From Brachyhypopomus gauderio (taxonomy: Eukaryota; Chordata; Actinopteri; Gymnotiformes; Hypopomidae): a stretch of 64,000 nucleotides of DNA. Below, piece by piece: positions 55,291-64,000 of this stretch. Numbering within the stretch: the first letter of the stretch is position 1; each line of letters begins with the position of its first letter. The notes beneath the pieces are model-generated. The model saw only the letters and a list, made by a program, of their open reading frames with translations. It did no database searches and was not told where the DNA came from. The stretch spans positions 22,723,316 through 22,787,315 of the forward strand of contig NC_135219.1 in the NCBI RefSeq assembly GCF_052324685.1. The letters are read 5' to 3'. A program made the position numbers and the translations under genes.

Positions 55291-55789
55291 AGGGAATATT
55301 TTGTTTGCATTTGTTCATTAACACAAAACAAGACACCTTTTTTTTGGAAAGAGAAATTTATTGATTGTCTTGCTGAGCCTGTGGACAGAAGAAACTTTGA
55401 TTTACTTGGCTTGCAAAAACAAGCATATTAAAGTGAGACATTTTTGCAAATACATCTTTTTAAGTACCTTTTGTAGATCTCACTAATCTCAGATTCCTTC
55501 AAGACAGAAGTATAGTCAAGATTGAGAAGTATTTATTCATGTTGAACTGCATAACTACTACTCACTTGTTCTCTTGTAGAGGTGTGAGCTCTGGACATGG
55601 AGGTCTGAGGGTCTTCTCTCTGTTCTTCCATTTCCTTTAAACACAACACAAATCATGAGATCACACAGCACATTAACAGACAGATACATAGACACACACG
55701 ACTTACAGCTGGCCTTTCTGAACAGGCAGAACTTTCTTTCTGGTTGCTAAAATATTTTATACAGTTATTTAAAATGGTGTTTTACCTTT

Positions 55790-56180
55790 TCCTGCACATT
55801 GGACTAATCAACTGTACTTACCATTCTGGAGTATATTTTTATATTTCACCTTGACCTGCTGCCACGTTCTCTTAACCCCGCTCATGTTACTTCTAAATCA
55901 GGAAATTATTAAATAACATTATTAATTTACTATAACACTTTTAAAATGCCAATGAATGGATTAAATTATATGCTCACGCATTTAGTCTGTCTGCAATATT
56001 TTGCCAGACAGCTTCTCTGACTTTATGAAAACAGGACGTGTTGCCATTCTTCGTAATAATGTATTTATATTCCTCATACAGACGTATAAGTAGCTCATGT
56101 TCAGCAGAAGAAGCAAAAAAGCTGCTCGTTCCTTCAGCTCTTTCGACATTTTCTTGCCTTTTCGAATATCGATTAGTGAG
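55790..56180 (-). pseudogene. Myb/SANT-like partner protein of the Harbinger element
   Basis: On the minus strand broken frames read ERAEGTSSFFASSAEHELLI, FHKVREAVWQNIADRLNA, and then after an intron-like gap MSGVKRTWQQVKVKYKNI. The tryptophan spacing and the VKRTW--VK-KYKN motif fit the Myb/SANT-like DNA-binding domain of Harbinger second proteins, which help the transposase enter the nucleus and bind the ends. Frameshifts and missing parts make it a relic. Confidence 0.65.
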
Positions 56181-56371
56181 GCTGTGTAAATACTGTGTGC
56201 ACGCGCATGATCGCCGATTACAAAAGCCTGGCTTGAATTAGCGGGAACAGGTTGCGTCTGGATTTCGTTAGTGGAACGGAACTAGACGGAAGTGAACTGT
56301 TTGGCTAACTCAAGCGAGGCTCACTCTAATAAGCGCCGCTTTCATAAGCTCGCTTCGTGGAACAGCCCCCT

Positions 56372-56945
56372 GTTCATTGACCATCATGTGTGTTTATTTT
56401 TTCAGGTGAGGGAATGTGGGATTTACTGTTGAGGTTCAAAGATACCTGACTGACCCAATAGTTCCACGGTTTATCTCCACCTCTATCAGCTTGCACTGGA
56501 ATTTTTATGTACACCAGTCTCCTCAGTGCTGTGTGAGGCTTGAAAAATTGTGTCCCAGCACAGTGGAACAAATCCTCTTTTTGAATAAAAACTGAAAACA
56601 AAGATGCTAATGTCCACAATCACTAAAATCACTAATAAATCAAACTTGTTTTTCCACAAGCACTTTTGTTATTTTTACATCCATACATAAACATTCACGA
56701 TATACGTATACATATTAAAAAATGTGATTAATTTTAAAAAGTGTAAAAATAAGAACCCAAACCAGCTAGATATATAAGAAACAACAAATCACAACAAACC
56801 AAACAGATTTCCTTTATTGACTTATTGACAAAACGTGAAAAACTTTAATGAAACAATATGGAGTTAAAGGCTAAAAATGAATAAATAAAAGACGCTGCTT
56901 TCACTGTCCACCAGATGGCGATAATGTCCACTGCTTCATGAAGTT
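56372..56945. other. Unassigned AT-rich stretch
   Basis: No gene is seen. A short minus frame at 56619-56374 has no motif. Homology with the left YqaJ copy begins near 56963 (GGCCTAGGTGCAC). Confidence 0.5.
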
Positions 56946-58691
56946 AACCTTTTTCCGGTACAATGGCCTAGGTGCACACTTCCTCGTTGGTGTCAGGATG
57001 GTACCGTATTTCCGGTTGGTATGCGGAAGTGTCGATGTCATGGCCGAGTCTAAATTCACAAGGTGCCTGTTGGAGTTCCCGAAATTTACCGTCAACGATG
57101 TGCGTCGTATTGTCAGAGCATCAAGTACAACGACACAGAGTCAACTTGAAAAGGGTTTCAAGTTCTACGTTTCATCCTACCTCTGCAATTTTGAAGGTAA
57201 GTGGCTGACGCTAGTTAGCTAGCTAGCCTGAGGTGGCAGTCTAATGAAGTGATGTTGTTTTTAGTAACGAACCAACCTGTCCTAGTACTAGAAATGCCTT
57301 CTAAAAACATGTTTGTATTTTGGAAGTATCAGGCAAAAGTAAGGCTAACGAGATAACAGTGAGGGCTCACTGCTACAGATCTATGAAGAAAACAGATACG
57401 CCACACCAGCTGAGAGTAGGACTGGTTAAAATGACACGAGTTCTGTTCAGTGTCACGTTCAAAGTTCTGTTGAACAAGTTCAAAAGTGAGTTCAACACAA
57501 GTTCAATCTTTTATCCTTGCTCTTACTTCACGTAAGCTGTGATAACCATAGGCATTGGTTTTCAAAGCTTACAATGGTAGCCAAATGCAGAGTAGCTGAG
57601 TGGGAATCATTAGCAGTCTATTTTGCCTATAGTAAACAAATGGGAGTTTATTTTACAGTTCGAGCTATTGTTATCTACCTCTATGACTCAAAAGCAGAAT
57701 ATAGTCCACCTCAGCTATTCTTCAAACTGCATTTTCTAAAATCTGTCAATCTGTCTTTCAAATCTTTCATCTTAACTTCTTTATTAACATATGGCTGCAA
57801 CACTTATACCTATTAACATATTCTGATAACACTCTTCAAGAAGCAGTTGAAGTAAAACCTGCACTGTTCTGTTGTTGGTGGTGGAAACAACAAAATAGTA
57901 TAAATATAAGTAGGCCTGTTTCACTCCTATGTGTAAGCATTTCATCTGGAGTGAAAATGAAGTTTAAATCTGAACTATATTTAGTTTATAGTTGCTCAGT
58001 GAACTAGTAGATTGAACCATGCACAACACTGTAGAATAGAAAGACAGTATAGCCAAGTGTTTTAAGAGTGATGCAAAACAGCACAAACATTACATGAGAC
58101 AATAGACAAGTGACATTCACCACTAACAACATGATGGGACAGATATTGCGCCTATTGACATTGCTGTCTTCTTTTCAAGATACTAAATTTTGCCTCTTGT
58201 GTATTTCAGATGACATTACATGATTCAATGCCAGTTGTGCTCATTAACAGCAACTGTGTTGCTCTTGTGTTGCTGGTTGCGGAATCTGCAAACACTTGGT
58301 TGCATTGCTTTTCCAGACTGCTCATTATTCTGAATCTGGCATGTCTGTCGATCCCTCCTGTCCTTTCATGCACACAGACAGAACAGAAGTGGCATAAACC
58401 ACCAACAATGGTTTGTCTTATTTCATTATTTAATGTTAGTTAATGTATCACAGTCACTTTACTAACACCATCTTTTAAATTAATAGGGGGTGAAGCCTGG
58501 ACCCGTGGATGCCATGGTTGTCCTAAAGCCAAAACCAGGTGCTACTACAGCCAGTGGAGTTAGGTATGTAGTACCAAATTTAATAGGCAGATTACAGTGT
58601 GTGGTTAAAAAAATATATGCTTTTGATCATCTGATAAGACGATCTGATCTGTTCTCTTCAAAATTTAATTTAGCCTTGTTGTACTTCAGAT

Positions 58692-60212
58692 TAGTGTTGT
58701 CAAAAAAATTGATATATCGATACGTATCGATACTGAACATTCTGAAACGGTACAATACTCGTTTCCCTTAAGTATCGATTCTTTTTACATAAAATGCGCT
58801 TTCGTTTGACCCACCCAAGCTGCCGTAATGCACAGGACAGTTTGTAATGCTAATATGGCAGCTTAAGCAAACGCAGTGCTGTTGGATTCGAAGCAGATAC
58901 AGATGGAAAACTGAAGGACTTGAACAAGCCCGTTTGCAAGCGGTGCTTTTGGAACATTTCAACGAAGGGCGCTAAAGCCTGGTTGAGTGACCATAGCGCT
59001 CGACTCCGCGCGCACCTCGTGCGAACCTCCGCGAGCGGTGGAGGCTTTATACTTTCCGCTTTGCAGTGTTGTCCGAAACTATATGTGGTAGTATAAAAGA
59101 AACACCCCTCAAAACACGGGAATGAACACTTACCTGACGAATTTTAATGCTGCTTTGTGTTTCAGGTTTGAAAAGTGCTGCAATTTAGGCTAAAGTACTT
59201 GAAAATGTTGAAATTGTAACTACTTCGTTTCACAACAAATATCTGTCTGACTGAACAGTTTTCATGTATTACATTAACAAATACGAGCCTCTTGTAATTC
59301 CAGGATGAAACATGAGAGAACGTGAAGACGTTAAGATTGGGCGTTTTGAAAATAAACAACCATTAAATAATGTGATTAAAAGCGCAATATTTCGAATCAT
59401 TTCGAGTATATGTATAAATATTTAACTTAATTAAGTTTAACGTGCTGGGAAATATTGGTACAAGCGCTTGAATTGAACCCTGCAAACATGATTTTGTTCA
59501 TTGCGCTGAGGCGCGGCGCGTGCGAAGTTACAAAATTCGAGAGGTGCACGACCTCGCGTGCGCCGCGCTTCAGCGCGATGAACAAAGTCATGTTTGCAGG
59601 GTTCATACACCTTGTGGAATTCAAACACTTGTATGTCACTTTCAAGGTCCATTTCAATATTTCCCAGCACGAGCAAAGACACTTTGTCAGATGTTCAAAA
59701 GACGTCCACTGAAAAGCCAGAATGAAAGTTTTAGCGACGTCTTTTTTAAACGTCTATTACTGCCGTTCAGTTGCAGTTTTTGCACGTCCTGACATCCAAT
59801 AAAGGTCCTAGTCAAACGTTCAGATAGAAAACTCGTCATAGACGTTCATGTTAAGTTAAAAGGTTAAGGTCCTAGTCACACTGTCAGATTTTGAACGTCC
59901 ACCAGACATGCAAAAAAGGGTCTGGACTGACCGACGTGATACAGACTTGATTTTAACGTCTTTCTGACGTCGCATGTTTGTTGGGATAAGTTAAATATTT
60001 ATACATGTACTTGAAATTATTCGCTTTATCATCACATTATTTAATGGTTGTTTATTTTCAAAACACCCAATCGTAACGTCTTCACGTTCTCTCATGTTTC
60101 ATCCTGGAATTGCAAGATGCTCGTATTTGTTAACACAAAATAACTGTTCAGTCAGACAGATATTTGTTGTGAAATGAAGTTACAATTTCAAGCATTTTCC
60201 AACACCTTTTGT
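58692..60212. mobile_element. Composite insertion in the right YqaJ copy
   Basis: Absent from the left copy, whose sequence runs on from GTACTTCAGATGACATG. The first part (58695-58985) starts TAGTGTTGTCAAAAAAAT, contains a TATCGATACGTATCGATA palindrome, and includes a plus-strand relic, LNKPVCKRCF, like a BED zinc finger of a hAT transposase. Then follow an inverted module (59000-59445), a palindrome (59460-59665), an AACGTC/GACGT-rich block (59700-59985) and a direct copy of the module (59995-60200). It removes or separates the coding region between the SWIM and nuclease exons. Confidence 0.8.
59460..59665. repeat. Palindromic foldback module (relative at 46411-46705)
   Basis: The arms GAACCCTGCAAACATGA and their complement enclose a GC-rich core with GCGCGGCGCG. 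Flanks match those of 46411-46705 (for example GTCACTTTC-GGTCCATTTC followed by CCCAGCAC). Confidence 0.82.
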
Positions 60213-60849
60213 GGCCTTGTCACAGTCACACCTTATTGAGGAGGCACCAAGATCCCAAAGTGCTACACCTGAGTGGCATTCACTTAGGAGAGAAAGAGTG
60301 ACTGCCTCACATTTCAGAGAGGTGAGCCACGTTAGAGGTCCAGGTGCTGCAGAAAGGATAATCCGAGGGACACGACAAACAGCACATGTGAAGAGGGGAC
60401 TTGAAATGGAAACAGAGGCCTTAAAGGACTGTGCAGTTCTGAAAAACTTGAACTTAACCAAGTGTGGGCTAGTGATTCATCCAGATGCCTCTTGGCTGGG
60501 TGCATCACCTGATGGACTTGTATATGACCCACTTGAGCGTCCATCATTTGGGCTTGTTGAAATCAAGTGCCCAAATGCACAAAGCTATGTAGACTGCAAA
60601 TTCCTCAAAGTGGCACAAGGCCTACACAAAATGAAGGAGAGCCATTGTTATTATTGGCAAATCCAGTTCCAGTTATTGATTACTGGTATGCAGTGGTGTG
60701 ATTTAGTTATCTGTGCCCATGATGATATCTTTATGCAGCGAGTTTACAGAGATAGCAGTGTATTAGAAGAGGTGAAAAGGAGGTGTGACATGTTTTTCTT
60801 TAACACTTACATGCCAAAATACCTCTCTATGCCCAAGCAATAGAAAATC

Positions 60850-61425
60850 ATAATGAAGACATGAACTCATGAACAATTAAAACAATTTCAATTTATTCTG
60901 TCAATTGTATTACTATTGTATTTGTTTCATTTTTTACAAATACAGTAAAAGTTAATACATAATGTTGTATTGTGTTGTCAATTTTACATATAAAAGGGAA
61001 AGCATTTTATACAATTAATCATATTGCACTGTACCTTAACATTGCAGCCAATATTTACAGACTAGCATGACCTAAAGCAGGGGTCGGCAACCTTTTTGAC
61101 TCTGAGCCACAAAAGCAAAAATAATTGGAAATTTATTTCAGTGACGATGACATGTCACTCAAGCGAACCGAAACTAAATACCGGACATTTGTGAAATTCC
61201 ACCCGAACATTTTTTTAAGTCTCAAAAATAATATACGGTAATTAAATACTCATTAATTTTATTCAAAAGCTGAGCCGCATCAGAGGGATCAAAGAGCTGC
61301 ATGCGGCTCCGGAGCCGCGGGTTGCCGACCCCTGACCTTAAAGGGATCATTTTAAGGTTAGAGAAATAAATAAATAAATAAATCGCCGTAATTCACATTA
61401 CATCATCTGTCTAATTCTGGATTGA
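60850..61425. other. Spacer between the YqaJ and transposase genes
   Basis: AT-rich spacer containing the hAT MITE. A (TAAA)n tract lies at 61364-61383. It is conserved in the left copy (20256-20840) on the opposite strand. Confidence 0.75.
61078..61334. mobile_element. Short hAT MITE in the YqaJ 3' spacer, right copy
   Basis: The ends CAGGGGTCGGCAACC and GGTTGCCGACCCCTG are perfect complements over 15 bases. Flanks ACCTAAAG and ACCTTAAA suggest a diverged 8 bp duplication. The GGCTCCGGAGCC palindrome is just inside the right end. Confidence 0.92.
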
Positions 61426-61427
61426 GA

Positions 61428-63152
61428 TTAGCCATTGTTTGCCCAGGCTTTTACCAAGGGGCCATTTTGATAATTCACCAAAAGACAGGCAACAGTAAAA
61501 ATTTGGTTTATGCTCCCTGTGATTGAAAGGGGGATCACTGTGCTGAATATTTTATGTTCTTTGACTCTGCGAATCACACGCTCAACATGGACTCTCAGTC
61601 TTGCAATGGACTGTGACGTTCTGATCTCTGACCTAGACAGTTGAGCTCTCTTTGACAGAAACGTGGGTATGTGGACTTTGCATGGAACGCAGTCTTCAAC
61701 AAGGAAACCCTTGTCCACCATGATGGCCATAGATGGGTCAAGGAGGGCCACAATGCCAGACTGCTTTAAGATCTCTATCACTGATAGCACCTTGATAAAG
61801 AGAAGACACAAAGGTCACTGCGCCATGAGGGGCTATCCCAAGCAACCATTTGAATGTACAGTGTGATTTATAAGTGGAAAACACTTCACTCTGAAGGAGA
61901 AGGGAATTTGGAGTTTGACATCTCAGTTCTGTGGAATCTAAAATTATTTGAGTGTCAGCGTAGTCCTGAAACACATCTGGGAGGTGAGTTTTCACAGTGT
62001 CCACATCTAACCAAACATAAACAGCTCCCAATACAGTATAAAGGAAGTTGGCCCAGGTGTTAATACGACTAACAGTTGACCGATGGATTCTAAATCTATG
62101 GGCCAAATCCTTTTGCATCAGTCCCAATGACGGGTAGTACATGAAGAGAAAAATCTCATCAATTGCTTGAAGAACCTGGGGAAAAAATACATTATCCTAT
62201 TGTCATATTACATTATGACTATCAAAACTTCTTTTGATGTAAAGATTAATTTGAAAATGATGACATAACATGCTTTGTATGGACAACAGGAAAACATTTA
62301 CCGTTGTACTGGCAGAGTGAGGGACCTGATCAGTCTTCTCAACAGTCCGTGCGCTTGTAACCCGTATGATGATGTGGGTGGCTGGCTCTATTTGCTTCCA
62401 AAAGCCCATCAGGTGGGCATGGTTTGCAAATCTGTGGAATATAAAAGTTATATATAAAGTTATATAATCGCTATTTCATTCACAATGTATTTCAGACACC
62501 AGAGAAGGCCCATCCGTATACTGTGTCCTGCCATATTTTGTATTTACCTGGTAAAGAATCGTATGTCGTCATCAGAGGCAGAAAACCGCTCCAAACAGAA
62601 CTTGCTGCGGACAGTTAAGTCTTCGATTTGTTTTCGGAGCCTTGATATCTCCTCGCGTAGCTCTTCATTTTCATTGAGGGAGAGATCAAGCGCAGCAGGC
62701 TCATTACTGACGCAGTAGTCATGTTCATGACACGGTAAGGGGTCATCATCATCATGGTCAGTCTGCATCTCTGTTAGATCAGTGTTGGGTGGACGCTCTG
62801 TTCTTTCCCATACTCCAGATCATGGAGTTGGAATAGTATAGTTATTCCATTGAAATAGCACAGGAAAAGCTCCAGGTCGCAGTCGTCGTCGTCCAGCAGG
62901 AGTGGGAGGTTCGAGCAGATCAGCAGCGATAAAATGTCGCAAACACACTCGGGAAGTACTCGTGACGATAAAATGATCTCTCCTGATCTTAACCACCCAT
63001 TGTTTCTGCAGTTCTGAGTCCTTTGGAAAGGTGTGGAAGCTCAGGTAGGAATTACACCTTGTCGATGCTGTGCAGAATGGCACACAGCAGTGGTGGTTGG
63101 ACCTGCTGTCTGTACGTTGTTGAAACGATACTTTTTTTTGTTTACCCGTCAT
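61428..63152 (-). pseudogene. THAP-DDE transposase (ISL2EU-like), nearly complete
   Basis: Exon 1 from ATG 63152 encodes the THAP finger (CCVPFCTASTRCNSYLSFHT, FPKDSELQKQWVVKIRRDHF, VCLRHFIAADLLEP, AFPVLF). A TGA at 62820-62822 interrupts it, then the same frame continues with an acidic stretch and a predicted coil (NENEELREEISRLRKQIEDL) to a donor at about 62552. A small exon (FANHAHLMGFWKQIEPATH) spans about 62433-62296. The last exon starts near 62173 with an HTH_4-type motif (MQKDLAHRFRIHRSTVSRIN) and the DDE_4 core: TQIILDSTELRCQTP (Asp), then MAIMVDKGFLVED (Asp) and RVHVERVIRRVKEHKIF (Glu). A one-base frame change near 61790 separates the first Asp from the rest. Two lesions in total. 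Confidence 0.87.
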
Positions 63153-64000
63153 GTTTAGGACACATAAACGGACAGGAGATGAAGCAAACATCATCATCAA
63201 GGTTGGCAAGCTATCAAAACATACCAACTCAAAGGGTTAACATGATATCAGGCTCATGGGACAAAAATGATGGGAAACAAACACAAGTTGTAATATCCAC
63301 AACATTAACATTTTCTTAATCCAAAATCGGCGCTCTGAACCAAACCTCGTCTTTATCAAGTCTAAACTAAACTTATAAAGGAGCAGCAGCAATAACTAAG
63401 CATTATATACCAGCCAAAGATAGAAGCTGTAGGTGGTTAGCGCCTAAGGCCAAGAAGCTACAGGGGCTAGCTAAGCAAACTAAAAGGCACAGGTGGTTAG
63501 AGAGCAAAGCTAAAGGTTGCACTCCAGTTATGTAGCTTAACTAAATCCCCAACCCATAAAACTCCGTATACAAGTGAAACATACCTGCTTTAACCCCGTC
63601 AAAACTACTAATGACTCAGTTCTGCTCCCACAATAGTACTGCACCAGGAGGCGCCTCGTCTGGGCCTCTCCCTCGATATAAGAGCAGGACTAAACACTTA
63701 GTACTGGACACTAGTCTCACATTTAAAAGCAGAATACATGAGTAAAAATGCACCGTACCTTACAACAGCGAACACTCCGTAAAGTCGAGCTCACGCTCCA
63801 ACCCTGTCGTCCCGTTGTGCTGCTTAGCTTAGCCACGCTATTGCTGCAAGGACCCCATGGTGCCCTTATCACATGCCTGATTACAGGCACACTGCAGCCT
63901 GTAACTACTCACTCCTCCCATACCAACAAATCTGTGGAGGGAGCTAAAGATCAGGGTGATGGCAAGGAGACCCTCCAACCTCCAAAGAGTTGGAGCTCAT
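62154..64000. repeat. Direct long repeat, right copy (partner 1-1838)
   Basis: Covers the transposase 5' exons, the non-coding segment 63230-63920 and the first 75 bases of the Tc1 tail, which continues beyond the window. See the left copy for differences. Confidence 0.93.
63925..64000 (+). pseudogene. Tc1 transposase C-terminal fragment, cut by the window edge
   Basis: The sequence CTGTGGAGGGAGCTAAAGAT and the following bases repeat 1771-1838. One extra C (ACCTCCAAAGAG here, ACCTCAAAGAG in the left copy) shifts this copy out of frame. Confidence 0.85.

Larger units (their letters stand above)
53109..56371. mobile_element. PIF/Harbinger transposon, both ends and both genes, decayed
   Basis: The left end (GGGGTATTCCACGAAGCGAG) and right end (CTCGCTTCGTGGAACAGCCC) are inverted complements. 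Subterminal copies of the GCTAACTC and GAGGCTC-type motifs lie in both arms. The interior has a HARBI1-type transposase on the plus strand and a Myb/SANT-like gene on the minus strand, converging as in complete Harbinger elements. The 3 bp target duplication could not be fixed because the ends lie in G/C runs. Confidence 0.88.
57040..60843 (+). pseudogene. YqaJ-type exonuclease with SWIM zinc finger, right copy
   Basis: Exon 1 starts at ATG 57040 (MAESKFTRCLLEFPKF) and ends in GTAAGT at 57198. The second exon (SGKSKANEITVRAHCYRSMK) lies at 57329-57430. The SWIM exon is at 58209-58410, and a short exon at 58485-58564 reads GVKPGPVDAMVVLKPKP. A composite insertion (58692-60212) interrupts the gene before the nuclease exon, 60211-60843. 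The nuclease exon keeps LRRERVTASHFREV, ASPDGLVYD, LVEIKCPNA, YYWQIQFQLLITG and the C-terminal DLVICAHDDIFM that the left copy lost. A few extra bases in the SWIM motif destroy the C-x-C, and the extra base in GTCGATCCC is shared with the left copy. YqaJ relatives degrade DNA from ends and assist recombination; their role in transposition is not known to me. Confidence 0.85.
56950..63230. mobile_element. ISL2EU-like transposon: YqaJ/SWIM gene (+) converging on THAP/DDE transposase gene (-)
   Basis: The two genes face each other with about 580 bp between their stop codons, and that spacer contains a hAT MITE. The pairing of a THAP plus DDE_4 transposase with a YqaJ-type exonuclease recalls the ISL2EU/IS4EU superfamily described in Repbase; this naming is from memory. 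Terminal repeats were not identified. The YqaJ half has a sister at 20256-23530, and the transposase half has a sister at 1-1000. Confidence 0.7.

Noticed and set aside
53109-56371. A host HARBI1 gene
   Set aside because: Frame breaks, matching inverted ends and the adjacent Myb-like relic show a transposon copy, not the domesticated gene.
1-64000. tRNA, rRNA or snRNA genes
   Set aside because: I looked for tRNA A/B boxes with cloverleaf pairing and for conserved rRNA segments by eye and saw none; a tRNAscan or Infernal run would be needed to be certain.

Overview
The window looks like nuclear DNA of a ray-finned fish. It has spliced genes with GT-AG introns, CA and TA microsatellites, and a dense mixture of the DNA transposons (Tc1, hAT, piggyBac, PIF/Harbinger, P-like) and L2-type LINEs usual in teleosts. 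There is no prokaryotic signature: no operons, no ribosome binding sites, no CRISPR array. I cannot name the species.

Layout. 1-2015: the 5' half of a THAP transposase gene and a Tc1 tail. The same block returns in the same orientation at 62154-64000. 2440-4050: P-element-like and hAT remnants. 5049-8517: an L2-type LINE with a foldback MITE and a solo LTR nested in it, abutting a second, inverted LINE piece. 9130-10736 (minus): an unidentified, lysine-rich host gene. 10834-20255: mostly repeats (nested hAT-type elements, a Crypton-like fragment, LINE pieces) and one orphan Cables-like exon. 20256-23530 (minus): first copy of a YqaJ/SWIM exonuclease gene. 24061-40650 (plus): the main host gene, a TOG-domain microtubule protein of the TOGARAM family (TOGARAM2 best fit). 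41482-43093: a nearly intact Tc1 element. 44881-45535: a deleted piggyBac-like gene carrying a pentapeptide minisatellite. 45915-47715: a 1.8 kb element with 5 bp target duplications. 48003-51002 (minus): an intact-looking two-exon piggyBac transposase. 53109-56371: a decayed Harbinger element with both of its genes. 56950-63230: a composite element with a YqaJ/SWIM gene (plus) converging on a THAP/DDE transposase gene (minus).

Two stories stand out. First, the TOGARAM gene has been remodelled by two internal tandem duplications. One copied a complete TOG exon module whose boundary introns share one phase, so either copy can be included or skipped without changing frame. The other left a compact chimeric exon that is still open and phase-compatible. 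The same gene also carries frame lesions and appears to lack one C-terminal exon.

Second, the YqaJ plus THAP/DDE pair resembles the ISL2EU (IS4EU) type of transposon. The copies here share the same inactivating lesions, so they descend from one already damaged copy rather than from independent insertion of active elements. Several nested insertions have a paralogous empty site inside this same window, which lets target duplications and insertion order be read directly.
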